64,000 nt of DNA, from NCBI GenBank assembly GCA_024236015.1, contig JACKLK010000001.1:868001-932000 (forward strand), given 5' to 3'. A program made the position numbers and the translations under genes. The DNA comes from Rhodoferax sp. GTDB lineage: Bacteria; Pseudomonadota; Gammaproteobacteria; Burkholderiales; Burkholderiaceae_C. Below, one piece after another: positions 42,449-52,900 of the stretch (the stretch's first letter is position 1; each line of letters begins with the position of its first letter). The notes beneath the pieces were generated by a model. That model did no database searches, was not told the origin of the DNA, and saw only the letters and a list, made by a program, of their open reading frames with translations.

Positions 42449-44576
42449 GGCCGGTGCCCACTGGCGTGGCCGGCTGGGCCGGCACGTCGAAGGCGGCCGG
42501 CGGCAAGCCATCCGCATGGCGCTGCGCCATGGTTTCCCAGGCCGCTTCCCACTCCCGCAGGCGTGCCTGCGCATCGAACAGCGGCGCGGTGGCGCGCTGG
42601 CTGGCCAGCTGTGCACGCATGGCGCGCAGTGCCGCGGCGTCGCGTCCGAGCCGGACCACGGTGTCGACGAAGCCGGCCGGGTTGCGCGTCACGCCCTCGG
42701 GCAGGCCCGCCGCGCGGATGATGCTCGCGCCCAGCCGCGATGCCATGCTCTGCCCGGCGCAGGTGACCGCCGGCACGCCCATGCGCAGCGCATCCACCAG
42801 CCCCTGGTTGGCGTTGAAACGCACCGTGTCGACGAACAGATCGGCCAGCGACAGGCGTGCCAGGGTCTGTGCGCGATGGGCCCGCTGCTGGAACACCAGC
42901 CGCGCGGCATCGACGCCGGCCTGGGTGGCCGCCTGCTGCAGGTTCTGCCGTGCGGGCGCCGCATAGCCTGGCAGCCACAACACCGCGTGCGGCAGCGCGG
43001 TCAGCATCTTCATCCACAGACCGAAGCTGTGGGGGTCGACCATCAGGGCCGGCAACAAGGCGCACAACACGAGCGCATCCGGCGGCAGGCCGGCGTCGGC
43101 CCGGTCCGGCGCCGGGGCGGCAGGCTGGTCGTCATTCAGCGCCAGCCAGCAGGTATGGGGAAGGCGCACCACCGCACCGTATTCGTCCATGTCCAGCTCG
43201 TCGGGGTGCACGAAGCGATCGGACATGTTGTATTCGCACGGGCGGCTCGGATGGTGCCGATGCCAGGTGGTCTGGCGGATCTGGATCGGTGCGACCCGGC
43301 GTTCGGGAATCTCGGGCCGGCACCACGGCGAGTTGAACGCCATGTCGACGAAGATGTCGAGTTCGTCGCGGCGCATGCGGCTCACGGCCTCGTCGTCGCT
43401 CATGTGGGCGATTTCGACCGCCCCCGCGCAGTCCTGCGCGATCCGGTTCGTCACCGCCGCATCGGGCTGGGGCGTCGGCGAATAGACATGGATGGCGAAA
43501 CGCGTATGGTCGTGCAGGGCCAGCTGGCGTTGCAGCGCATTGGCCACGCGCGGATCGCGCAGGCTGGGAACGGCCAGGCCGACGTGGATGCGGCGGTCGC
43601 GGCCAGGTGAACGGGTGGCCTTGAACGGCGCCTGCGCGGCCGGCAGCCGCTGGCCGATGGTGTCGATCGACACGCGGCGCAGTTGTGCCATCTCGTCTTC
43701 GCGCAGGGGCAGCATCAGGCCGCACAACTGGGCATCGCGCCAGTCCCGGCCCTGGCCGGTCCGCGCCACCCGGGCCAGCATCTCGCGCAGCACGGCGGTC
43801 AGTCGGTCATGGTCACGCCAGTCGCAGACCTGCATGGCCTCGAAGGCCTGCTGGCAGAACAATTCGTAGGCGTCGGGGCGGTTCGGTATCGGCCTGCGGT
43901 TGAGGCGCTCGGCACCGCGGTTGGAGGCGGCGATGTGTTGCTCCAGCAATTCCTGCGCCTGCGGCGTCAACGCATCCATCGCGTCCTGGGCGGCCTCGAT
44001 CTGGCCGTCGAAGGCCCATGCGATCGCCTGGCGCACGACGAACTCCGGCGCGTCGTGGAACCGGGCCACGGCCTGCGACAGCGTCACCAGTGCGCCCGCA
44101 TAGTGGCGTGCCGCGATCTGCATGTCTGCCAGGTTCATCCACAACACCGGGTTGTCCGACTGGATGTCCCGGCATTGTGTCAATGCGTCGATGGCCGATG
44201 TCCAGTCGCCGGAGCGCGCACGCATCAGGGCCAGGTTGTTGAGTGCGCGCACGTGGTGGGGGTCGAGAGCCAGCGCCCGGCCATAGGCGGCCTCGGCTTC
44301 GTCCAGCCGTCCGACGTTTTCCGACGCAATGGCATAGTTGGTCGCGCCATCGGCATCACGCATCAAGGCGTCGCGCACGCGGTGCAACACCGCCATGGCG
44401 GCGTCCGGCTTGCCCAGTTGCGTCAGCACCGTCGCGCATGCATTGGCCGCGTCGACGTTGTCCGGCTGCGCCGCCAGGGCCTTTTCGAATTGCGCCAGCG
44501 CCTGTTCGGCCTGGCCGGCGGCATGCAGGCGGGAACCCTGCTCCATCAGTGTCGTGAATGCGGCGTTGTCGGTCAT
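42438..44576 (-). CDS. TPR protein with GT41-type glycosyltransferase domain
   Basis: A 712-residue protein with no signal peptide. Residues ~10-170 hold TPR repeats (AEQALAQFEKALAAQPDNVD, DEAEAAYGRALALDPHH). Residues ~340-690 match the catalytic region of the OGT/HMW1C family (GT41): ADLFVDTVRF and FNANQGLVDALRMGVP (around residue 587), then RLGASIIRAAGLPE. The NxNxGLVDA pattern is close to HMW1C N-glycosyltransferases, while the SRLGAS part resembles eukaryotic-type OGT. It is cytoplasmic and should transfer UDP-sugars to protein Asn or Ser/Thr. It follows the FecR-domain gene on the same strand after 195 bases and overlaps prpE by 11 bases. Confidence 0.8.
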   Translation of the reverse strand: MTDNAAFTTLMEQGSRLHAAGQAEQALAQFEKALAAQPDNVDAANACATVLTQLGKPDAAMAVLHRVRDALMRDADGATNYAIASENVGRLDEAEAAYGRALALDPHHVRALNNLALMRARSGDWTSAIDALTQCRDIQSDNPVLWMNLADMQIAARHYAGALVTLSQAVARFHDAPEFVVRQAIAWAFDGQIEAAQDAMDALTPQAQELLEQHIAASNRGAERLNRRPIPNRPDAYELFCQQAFEAMQVCDWRDHDRLTAVLREMLARVARTGQGRDWRDAQLCGLMLPLREDEMAQLRRVSIDTIGQRLPAAQAPFKATRSPGRDRRIHVGLAVPSLRDPRVANALQRQLALHDHTRFAIHVYSPTPQPDAAVTNRIAQDCAGAVEIAHMSDDEAVSRMRRDELDIFVDMAFNSPWCRPEIPERRVAPIQIRQTTWHRHHPSRPCEYNMSDRFVHPDELDMDEYGAVVRLPHTCWLALNDDQPAAPAPDRADAGLPPDALVLCALLPALMVDPHSFGLWMKMLTALPHAVLWLPGYAAPARQNLQQAATQAGVDAARLVFQQRAHRAQTLARLSLADLFVDTVRFNANQGLVDALRMGVPAVTCAGQSMASRLGASIIRAAGLPEGVTRNPAGFVDTVVRLGRDAAALRAMRAQLASQRATAPLFDAQARLREWEAAWETMAQRHADGLPPAAFDVPAQPATPVGTGLSA

Positions 44577-44771
44577 GATGCAAAAGTCTGCGCGCCGGTG
44601 CCGACGTTGCGCCGGCTGCCTTCGATGGTCATGCGCTCGCGCGCGTCAGCGACGCTGCCGGACACCAGGGCAGGGCGCGCGGCCGGGTGACGTGACCACC
44701 GGTGCCACCAGCCCCCTCGTGCCGGTTTGCGCGCGATCACGCACAGCGGTGCGGCGAGCGTCGCCGCCGAC
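44577..44771. other. Gap between the FecR-domain and GT41 genes
   Basis: Contains no open frame worth calling, no clear promoter and no intrinsic terminator. Read-through from the FecR-domain gene into the glycosyltransferase gene is therefore possible. Confidence 0.4.
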
Positions 44772-46967
44772 TCATTCGGCCACGACCGGCGGTGTGATCG
44801 CACCACGCTCCAGGCCGACCGCGCCGCGAACCACGCCCAGGTCGGTTCCGGTGTCCTTGCGGTAGATCAGTCCGGCGCGCGTGGCCTGGTTGCCGGTGAA
44901 GAAGCCGTTGATGTTGTTGCCGCACAACCAGGCACCATTGACATACATGTTGGTGTCCTGGACCGACACTCCGACCGTGGCGCCGCCATGCTGGAACTCG
45001 GTGCTGATCGTCGTGCTGGCCCGGCTGTTGGAGAAGTCGACGTTCATGGTCGCGCCCAGCAGCCGGCCCATGATCGTCGTATTGTTGTAGGTGGCCGTCG
45101 GAGAGGTTCCTCCCACCATGGTGTAGGTGGCCGTTCCTTCGATCGGCATCTGGGCGTCCGTCGTCGGCCGGCCGACGAGATAGTGCACGCCTTCGACGGA
45201 GGATCCGCTGTATTGCGACTGGATCGTCCCCTTGGCCCAATACCCCCAACCGATGAAGTCGGCGTCGCCCGGGTTGCCCCGCGAACCGGCCTGGCTGACC
45301 GCCTTGCTCGTGGCCAAGTAGGTGCTGCTGCCGCCATACCCATAACCGTTGTAGCTGTCTTCGCCGTCGTCGTGCAGGTAGAGCTGGTTGCCGACGAAAT
45401 ATCCGGTGCCGTAGCTCGGGTCGACGTCCCCACGCGGGTAGTAGTCGAACAGGTAATCGTCGGTCGACGCAAACATGGCCGACATGCCGGCCTGCTCGGT
45501 GAACGCCAGCCCGGCGCCGGCCTTCAGGAACACCGCCGAGCCCAGGACGGTGCCCACGGAGCTGCCGTAACCCTGGTAGACCAGGCCGGCGCGCACCGCC
45601 TGGTCACCGATGAAGAACCCGTAGTAGGAGTCGCCGTCGCCGTAGTAGTAGCCGTTGCCGTAGCTGTCGGCATAGAAGGTCGTGCCGTCGATGTAGCCGT
45701 ATCCGCTGACCTGGACCGCAACGCTTTGGCCACCGTTCATGAAGACCGTGTTGACGAAGGCATTGAGCCGGCCGGCGCCGAAGTCCACATTCAGGCCGGC
45801 CCCGGTCAGCGTGCCGACGCGGAAACTTTCGCCGTCGAAGGCTGTGGGAGCCGTTCCGCCGATCAGGATGTAGTTCGCGGTGCCGGTCATCGGCATTTGC
45901 GCCAGTGGCGTGGGACGACCGACGATGTAGTGCACGCCCTGGCTGAAGTCGTAGCTGCCCCCGTTGGCCTCCTGCACCAGCTGCCCGGAGTTGTCGTAGC
46001 TGATGCGTCCGGTATCCCAATAACCCCAGCCGGCAAAGGCGGGGTCGGTGGCGCTGCCGACCGTGCCGAAGCTGCCCGCTTCCGCGCTGGTCTTTTCCAC
46101 CGTCTCGACACCCGAGCCGATCAGCTCGGTCAGGCGCAGGCGGTAGTCGTTCGAGCCCACGTGCTTGACCATCTGCCCGTCGACGAAAGTGCCTTCGCCG
46201 TCGCTCGGGTGCTCGCCGCCGCGCAGGGTGTAGTCCAGGCCCTCGTCGCCGAAGGCGAACATCGCCGACACGCCCGTCAGCACGCCGTTGATCAGGGTCT
46301 GCTCGGGCAGGGTGATCTGCTGCACGAACAGCGGATTCTCGGGCTCGAACAGGTCCTGCCGTGCGACCAGCGGCGGCACGTTCGAGCGTTCGGCGGTGCG
46401 CACCGGCAGGCTGTCGCTGCTGGTGACGCGGACCGCCTCGCCCACGATCAGCTCGACACAACCGGCATTGGTGCACACGACGATGCCGTCCTGCTCGCCC
46501 GCCACATTCAGGCTGCCGTCCGGGTTGTAGTTGGCGGAGAACGCCGATCCGCGGATGCCGATGGTCGCGGTGGTGGTCGTGATCTTGTAGCTCTCGCGGT
46601 TGCGCTTGCCCACCAGGCCGGTGATGGCACGCATGCCGCCCCGCAGCAGGCTGGCGAAGAAGCCATCTTCCTCGGGCTTGTTGGCGTCGACGTATTTGTC
46701 GATGTTGAACTGGCTGTTGGGCGCCAGCGAGACCAGGCCGCCGTCGGAGAAGCGGATCTGCGTCTGCCCGGCTCGCCCGGTGATGACGTTGTCGCCCGAG
46801 TTGATCACCGCACCCCGGTTCAGCGGCATGGTCGTCGCACCGCGGCGCACATTGACGTCGCCGACCGCGAACTGGGCGATGCCGGTCGCGGCCACCGCAT
46901 GCACGGGATAGATGGCCGCCAGTGCCATCAGCAAGGCGGCGTTCTTGAGCTTGAAGGGATGGTTCAT
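44772..46967 (-). CDS. Exported FecR-domain protein with two tandem TbpB/hemophilin-like barrel modules
   Basis: A 731-residue protein with a signal peptide (about 1-27, ending AVAA) and no lipobox Cys. Residues ~28-170 are a FecR domain (FAVGDVNVRRG, TATIGIRGSAF). Two related modules follow, ~233-486 and ~494-728. Each contains SAMFA, GWGYW, VHYxVGRPTxxAQMP, GTAxYxxxGGTxPTA, a GAxxNVDF strand and a GFFxGxQAxRAGLxYxxxxxxxGxVxG end. Pattern and spacing recall TbpB/hemophilin beta-barrels, the cargo of Slam exporters. Internal tracts are Tyr/Gly-rich (YGNGYYYGDG). It lies 34 bases after the Slam-like gene. Cargo role is inferred; no ligand is claimed. Confidence 0.75.
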   Translation of the reverse strand: MNHPFKLKNAALLMALAAIYPVHAVAATGIAQFAVGDVNVRRGATTMPLNRGAVINSGDNVITGRAGQTQIRFSDGGLVSLAPNSQFNIDKYVDANKPEEDGFFASLLRGGMRAITGLVGKRNRESYKITTTTATIGIRGSAFSANYNPDGSLNVAGEQDGIVVCTNAGCVELIVGEAVRVTSSDSLPVRTAERSNVPPLVARQDLFEPENPLFVQQITLPEQTLINGVLTGVSAMFAFGDEGLDYTLRGGEHPSDGEGTFVDGQMVKHVGSNDYRLRLTELIGSGVETVEKTSAEAGSFGTVGSATDPAFAGWGYWDTGRISYDNSGQLVQEANGGSYDFSQGVHYIVGRPTPLAQMPMTGTANYILIGGTAPTAFDGESFRVGTLTGAGLNVDFGAGRLNAFVNTVFMNGGQSVAVQVSGYGYIDGTTFYADSYGNGYYYGDGDSYYGFFIGDQAVRAGLVYQGYGSSVGTVLGSAVFLKAGAGLAFTEQAGMSAMFASTDDYLFDYYPRGDVDPSYGTGYFVGNQLYLHDDGEDSYNGYGYGGSSTYLATSKAVSQAGSRGNPGDADFIGWGYWAKGTIQSQYSGSSVEGVHYLVGRPTTDAQMPIEGTATYTMVGGTSPTATYNNTTIMGRLLGATMNVDFSNSRASTTISTEFQHGGATVGVSVQDTNMYVNGAWLCGNNINGFFTGNQATRAGLIYRKDTGTDLGVVRGAVGLERGAITPPVVAE

Positions 46968-47001
46968 GGAGAGACCTATGTGGGTGAGCCGTCGAGGGCG
47001 A

Positions 47002-48327
47002 TCAGAATTCCTTGCGCGCCGTCACCGAGAACAGGGTGCGATCGTAGTCGTTGATCACGATGCTGGAGTTGTTGCGGATATGGCTGAGCTGCGGCGTGAT
47101 GCGCCAGCTCCTGGCCGGCACCCAGTTCACGCCCAGCGCCAGCGTGGTCTGGTTGTCGCTGCGCTTGACCAGGAAGATGGGGTCCTGGCCTCCATAACTG
47201 CGGTGCTCGTAGTTCAGCGCCGCGAAGCCGGACACGTCGTTGCGGATGATCTTCTGGACGCCGAGGCGCAGGCCGCCGAGCGAGTGGCCCAGGTGCGCGA
47301 CCCCGCTGGCCGATTCGTTCTCGGTGCCGGCATACAGGCCGCCCCAGGCCAGCCAGCCGCCCTGCAGCCGCTGCGCATAGGAACCGCCGACGACGGTGCG
47401 GTGCGAGTCGCGCAGCGTCTGCGACGGATAGTGCAGCCGCGACCATTGCACATAGGCGCCGACTTCACGCTGGTCGTCGATGCGGTAGGCCCATTCGCCG
47501 ACCAGGCCGCGCTGGGTGCGATTGGTGGAGCCGTTGTAGTGGTAGTCCTCGTAGACCGCCGCCAGCGTGAACTCCTGGCGGTCGACACGGTAGGACACGC
47601 CACCGAGCAGGTTGACCTGGTCGTTGTTGAACACCGACTCGTTGCGGTTGGCGCGCTTGTTGAGGCTGGCATTGCCGACGATGGACCAGCGCGAATCGAG
47701 CACATGGCGGCCGGACACGCCCGCCCCCAGATTGGCAAAGGAGGCGTCGCGCTTGACCGAGTTGGCTCCCAGTACCACGCCGCCGATGACCGGCACCGCC
47801 ACGTTCGGGTTGCCGGGGCCGCTGGAGACGTTGCTGTCGTGACCGACACCGAGCTCCACATAGGCCTTGATCGAGGAACGCATCTGGGCCTCGGCCACGT
47901 CGATGGCGCGCAGGAACTGGTCGATCGTGAGCGCGGCCTCGGCTGGTGCCCCTTGCGCCTTGGCCTGCTCGAGCAGGGTACGGGCCGACTTGCTGTCGCC
48001 GACCGCGAACATGGCCCGACCGAGTTCCGCCCGCGCCCGGGTATTGCCCGGCTGCACGATGGTGACGCGTTCCAGTGCCATCACGGCCCGTGCATGTTCG
48101 CCGCTCTGGTTGGCGGCAATGCCGAACACCGTGTCGAAATCCGGATCCCCCGCCCGCCGGACCTCGTGCGGCTCCAGCAGGTCGTAGGCCTGGCGCGCCT
48201 GGCCCGACTCGGTCATCGCCAGCGCCTTGCGAACCAGATCGTCCATCTCCGCGTGCACGACCCCGTGGGCGAGGAATGCTGCGCAAACTGCGGCGCACAG
48301 GCGTTTCATGGGCAGATGTAATGTCAT
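47002..48327 (-). CDS. Slam-like outer-membrane exporter (TPR + DUF560-type barrel)
   Basis: A 441-residue protein, the usual size for Slam. A signal peptide (cleavage near VVHAE) is followed by TPR-like helices (~30-140; GNTRARAELGRAMFAVGDSK) and then ~14 alternating amphipathic strands (from ~160) ending in a C-terminal Phe (TARKEF), typical of barrels inserted by BAM. The tract SYGGQDPIFLVKRSDNQ resembles the DUF560 end. Slams (type XI secretion) move TbpB-like or hemophilin-like proteins across the outer membrane, which matches the next gene. ATG at 48327; MKRL at 48309 is an alternative start with an equally good signal peptide. No other outer-membrane component is nearby. Confidence 0.72.
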   Translation of the reverse strand: MTLHLPMKRLCAAVCAAFLAHGVVHAEMDDLVRKALAMTESGQARQAYDLLEPHEVRRAGDPDFDTVFGIAANQSGEHARAVMALERVTIVQPGNTRARAELGRAMFAVGDSKSARTLLEQAKAQGAPAEAALTIDQFLRAIDVAEAQMRSSIKAYVELGVGHDSNVSSGPGNPNVAVPVIGGVVLGANSVKRDASFANLGAGVSGRHVLDSRWSIVGNASLNKRANRNESVFNNDQVNLLGGVSYRVDRQEFTLAAVYEDYHYNGSTNRTQRGLVGEWAYRIDDQREVGAYVQWSRLHYPSQTLRDSHRTVVGGSYAQRLQGGWLAWGGLYAGTENESASGVAHLGHSLGGLRLGVQKIIRNDVSGFAALNYEHRSYGGQDPIFLVKRSDNQTTLALGVNWVPARSWRITPQLSHIRNNSSIVINDYDRTLFSVTARKEF

Positions 48328-48682
48328 GGGCGTGGTCCCGCTGGATTCTTGTAACCAATGCTTATACCATCGCAGCCGCCGCGTGGGAATTGCCCGGATG
48401 TCGCGCGTTGCCTGATCGACACACATGATTGACACGCGTTGCCGGCGCTGGTGCTGCACGCCGATCGTGGACTGCGACCGGTGATCCATGCGCAAGGCGT
48501 GCAAAGTCTGGCGCGCGCAGGCATTTCGGAGTTGTCCGCGCATCAGTGGCACAATCGGCGGGTCAACAGGCCCTTCCCAAGCCACAGTCGCATCCGCCAT
48601 CCGGTTCAGCCGTGCCGCGGAAGGTTAGTCAATCGATGAGACCGACAAATGTTTCCTCAAGGGAAACGGAGTTAAGCGAATC
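48328..48682. other. 355-base divergent non-coding region between the Slam-like gene and odhA
   Basis: Holds promoters for both directions, but none is certain. TATAAG on the minus strand (forward 48361-48366) is the best -10 for the Slam-like gene. TTGACA on the plus strand at 48429-48434 has no matching -10. ACGGAG precedes the odhA ATG by about 11 bases. No Fur-box-like GATAATGATTATC sequence was seen. No small gene is supported. Confidence 0.4.
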
Positions 48683-51571
48683 ATGAGTCAAAACCCGTCC
48701 GGCGCTTCCGCCCCGCCTTCGATCTACCACGCCTATCAGTCCAACACCTACCTCTTCGGTGGCAACGCGCCCTACGTCGAGGAGATGTACGAAAACTACC
48801 TGGCCAATCCGGGCAGTGTTCCCGATTCCTGGCGCGAATATTTCGACAACCTGCAGCATGTGCCTGCGGTCGACGGCAGCAATGCCAAGGATGTCGCGCA
48901 CCAGCCGGTGATCAACGCGTTTGCCGAGCGTGCCAAGATGGGCGGCACCCGGGTGGTGTTCGGCAGCCGCGACCAGGAAATGGGGCGCAAGCGGGTTGCC
49001 GTCCAGCAACTGATCGCCGCCTATCGCAACGTCGGCGCCCGCTGGGCCGACCTCGACCCGCTCAAGCGGCGCGAGCGCGACAACATTCCCGAACTCGAGC
49101 TGTCGTTCTACGACTTCTCCGATGCCGACCAGGAGATCGTGTTCAACATCAGCAACACCTTCTTCGGCAAGGAGACGATGAGCCTGCGCGACCTGCGCAA
49201 TGCCTTGTTCGAGACCTATTGCGGCAGCATTGGCGCCGAATACATGTTCGTGACCGACCAGGCCCAGAAGCGCTGGTGGCAGCAAAAACTCGAATCCACC
49301 CGCGCCAAGCCCAACTTCGATGCGGCCAAGAAGCGTCACATCCTGGACCGGTTGACCGCGGCCGAAGGCCTGGAGCGTTTCCTGCACACCAAATACGTGG
49401 GCCAGAAGCGCTTTTCGCTCGAGGGCGGCGAGAGTTTCATCAACGCCATGGATGAGCTGATCCAGCGCGGTGGCGTGGTCGGCATCCAGGAGATCGTCAT
49501 CGGCATGGCGCACCGCGGCCGGCTCAACGTGCTGGTCAATTCGCTGGGCAAGTTGCCCGCGATGCTGTTCGCCGAGTTCGACCATACCGCGCCGGAAGAC
49601 CTCACCAGCGGCGACGTCAAGTACCACCAGGGTTTCAGTTCCGACGTGTCCACCCCGGGAGGCCCGGTGCACCTGACGCTGGCGTTCAACCCGTCTCATC
49701 TGGAGATCGTCAACCCGGTGGTCGAAGGTTCGGTGCGTGCCCGCATGGACCGGCGCAACGACCCGCTGGGCAAGCAGGTGTTGCCGGTGCTGGTGCACGG
49801 TGACGCCGCGTTTGCCGGCCAGGGTGTCGTGATGGAGACGCTGGCGCTGGCGCAGACGCGCGGGTATTCGACCGGCGGCACGGTGCACATCGTCATCAAC
49901 AACCAGATCGGCTTCACCACCAGCGACCCGCGCGACAGCCGCTCGACGCTGTATTGCTCGGACGTGGTCAAGATGATCGACGCGCCGGTGCTGCACGTCA
50001 ACGGCGACGATCCCGAGGCGGTGGTGCTGGCGACCCAGATGGCGCTCGACTTCCGCATGGAGTTCCGCAAGGACGTCGTGGTCGACATCATCTGCTTCCG
50101 CAAGCTCGGCCACAACGAGCAGGACACACCGGCGCTGACCCAGCCGCTGATGTACCGCAAGATCGCGCAGCACCCGGGCACGCGCAAGCTGTACGCCGAC
50201 AAGCTGGCGGCCCAGGGCTTCGACGCCAACCTCGGTGACGAGATGGTCAAGGCCACGCGCGCCGCCCTCGAGGCGGGCAAGAACACCTTCGACCCGGTGC
50301 TGACCAACTTCAAGAGCAAGTACGCCGTCGACTGGATGCCGTACCTGAACAAGAAGTGGACCGACGCCGGCGACACCGCGATCCCGCTGGCCGAGTGGAG
50401 CCGCCTGGCCGAGCGCATCACGGCGATTCCGGAGTCGGTGGCGCCGCACCAGCTGGTCAAGAAGGTCTATGCCGACCGCGCGGCGATGGGCCGCGGCGAA
50501 CTGCCGGTGGACTGGGGCATGGGCGAACACATGGCGTTCGCCTCGCTGGTGGCCAGCGGCTACCCGGTGCGCCTGAGCGGCGAAGACTGCGGGCGCGGCA
50601 CGTTCACGCACCGCCACGCCGTGATCCACGACCAGAATCGCGAGAAATTCGACGAAGGCACCTACACGCCGCTGCAGAACGTGGCCGAGGGGCAGGCGCC
50701 GTTTGTCGTGATCGACTCCATCCTGTCCGAGGAGGCGGTGCTGGCCTTCGAATACGGCTACGCGTCCAACGATCCCAACACGCTGGTCGTGTGGGAGGCG
50801 CAGTTCGGCGATTTCGCCAACGGCGCGCAGGTCGTGATCGACCAGTTCATCGCCTCGGGCGAGGTCAAGTGGGGCCGCGTCAACGGCATCACGCTGATGC
50901 TGCCGCACGGCTACGAAGGGCAGGGGCCGGAGCACAGTTCGGCGCGCCTGGAGCGGTTCATGCAGCTCAGCGCGGACACCAACATGCAGGTGGTCCAGCC
51001 GACGACGGCCAGCCAGATCTTCCACGTGTTGCGCCGCCAGATGGTGCGCAACCTGCGCAAGCCGCTGATCATCATGACGCCCAAGTCGCTGCTGCGCGCC
51101 AAGGACGCCGCCTCGCCGCTGTCGGAGTTCACCGAAGGCGGGTTCCAGACCGTGATTCCCGAGCGGGGTGACATCAAGGCCGACAAGGTCAAGCGCGTGA
51201 TCGCCTGCAGCGGCAAGGTCTATTACGACCTGGTGCGCAAGCGCGAGGATCGCGGCACCGACGACGTGGCCATCATCCGGGTCGAGCAGTTGTACCCGTT
51301 CCCGCACAAGGCCTTCTCGACCGAATTGCGCAAGTACCCGAACGCCTCCGAGATCGTCTGGTGCCAGGACGAACCGCAGAACCAGGGCGCCTGGTTCTTC
51401 GTGCAGCACTACATCCACGAGAACATGCTGGAAGGCCAGCGGCTGGGTTATTCCGGCCGCGCGTCGTCGGCTTCGCCGGCGGTGGGGTATTCGGCCCTGC
51501 ATCAGAAACAGCAAAAGGCGCTGGTCGACGGTGCATTTGCAAAGCTCAAGGGGTTTGTCCTCGCGAAATGA
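48683..51571 (+). CDS. odhA: 2-oxoglutarate dehydrogenase E1 component
   Basis: A 962-residue ThDP enzyme of the TCA cycle, the usual length for SucA/OdhA. Signatures are GMAHRGRLNVL, HGDAAFAGQGVV and the ThDP site ending VINNQIGFTT. The N-terminal stretch SNTYLFGGNAPYVEEMYENY is the typical E2-binding tail region. It transfers succinyl groups to OdhB. It is followed by odhB (50 bases) and odhL (10 bases later) in one operon and is divergent from the Slam-like gene. Confidence 0.97.
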   Translation: MSQNPSGASAPPSIYHAYQSNTYLFGGNAPYVEEMYENYLANPGSVPDSWREYFDNLQHVPAVDGSNAKDVAHQPVINAFAERAKMGGTRVVFGSRDQEMGRKRVAVQQLIAAYRNVGARWADLDPLKRRERDNIPELELSFYDFSDADQEIVFNISNTFFGKETMSLRDLRNALFETYCGSIGAEYMFVTDQAQKRWWQQKLESTRAKPNFDAAKKRHILDRLTAAEGLERFLHTKYVGQKRFSLEGGESFINAMDELIQRGGVVGIQEIVIGMAHRGRLNVLVNSLGKLPAMLFAEFDHTAPEDLTSGDVKYHQGFSSDVSTPGGPVHLTLAFNPSHLEIVNPVVEGSVRARMDRRNDPLGKQVLPVLVHGDAAFAGQGVVMETLALAQTRGYSTGGTVHIVINNQIGFTTSDPRDSRSTLYCSDVVKMIDAPVLHVNGDDPEAVVLATQMALDFRMEFRKDVVVDIICFRKLGHNEQDTPALTQPLMYRKIAQHPGTRKLYADKLAAQGFDANLGDEMVKATRAALEAGKNTFDPVLTNFKSKYAVDWMPYLNKKWTDAGDTAIPLAEWSRLAERITAIPESVAPHQLVKKVYADRAAMGRGELPVDWGMGEHMAFASLVASGYPVRLSGEDCGRGTFTHRHAVIHDQNREKFDEGTYTPLQNVAEGQAPFVVIDSILSEEAVLAFEYGYASNDPNTLVVWEAQFGDFANGAQVVIDQFIASGEVKWGRVNGITLMLPHGYEGQGPEHSSARLERFMQLSADTNMQVVQPTTASQIFHVLRRQMVRNLRKPLIIMTPKSLLRAKDAASPLSEFTEGGFQTVIPERGDIKADKVKRVIACSGKVYYDLVRKREDRGTDDVAIIRVEQLYPFPHKAFSTELRKYPNASEIVWCQDEPQNQGAWFFVQHYIHENMLEGQRLGYSGRASSASPAVGYSALHQKQQKALVDGAFAKLKGFVLAK

Positions 51572-51621
51572 AGACACGCCCCTGCTTTTGAACATTCACC
51601 GTACGTAGTTGAAAGAGATAT

Positions 51622-52890
<1,269 letters not shown>

Positions 52891-52900
52891 GGCGCACACC

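Noticed and set aside
44772..46967. FecR protein as an anti-sigma regulator of iron transport
   Set aside because: No FecI-type sigma factor or TonB receptor nearby, no cytoplasmic N-terminal domain, and a cleavable signal peptide is present.
48429..48434. Exact TTGACA before odhA as a -35 element
   Set aside because: No acceptable -10 follows at 15-19 bases.
48629..51595. A 988-codon minus-strand frame antisense to odhA, and similar ones under aceE (27070-29649) and prkA (3451-5394)
   Set aside because: Same composition effect. The sense frames carry clear family motifs; the antisense ones do not.
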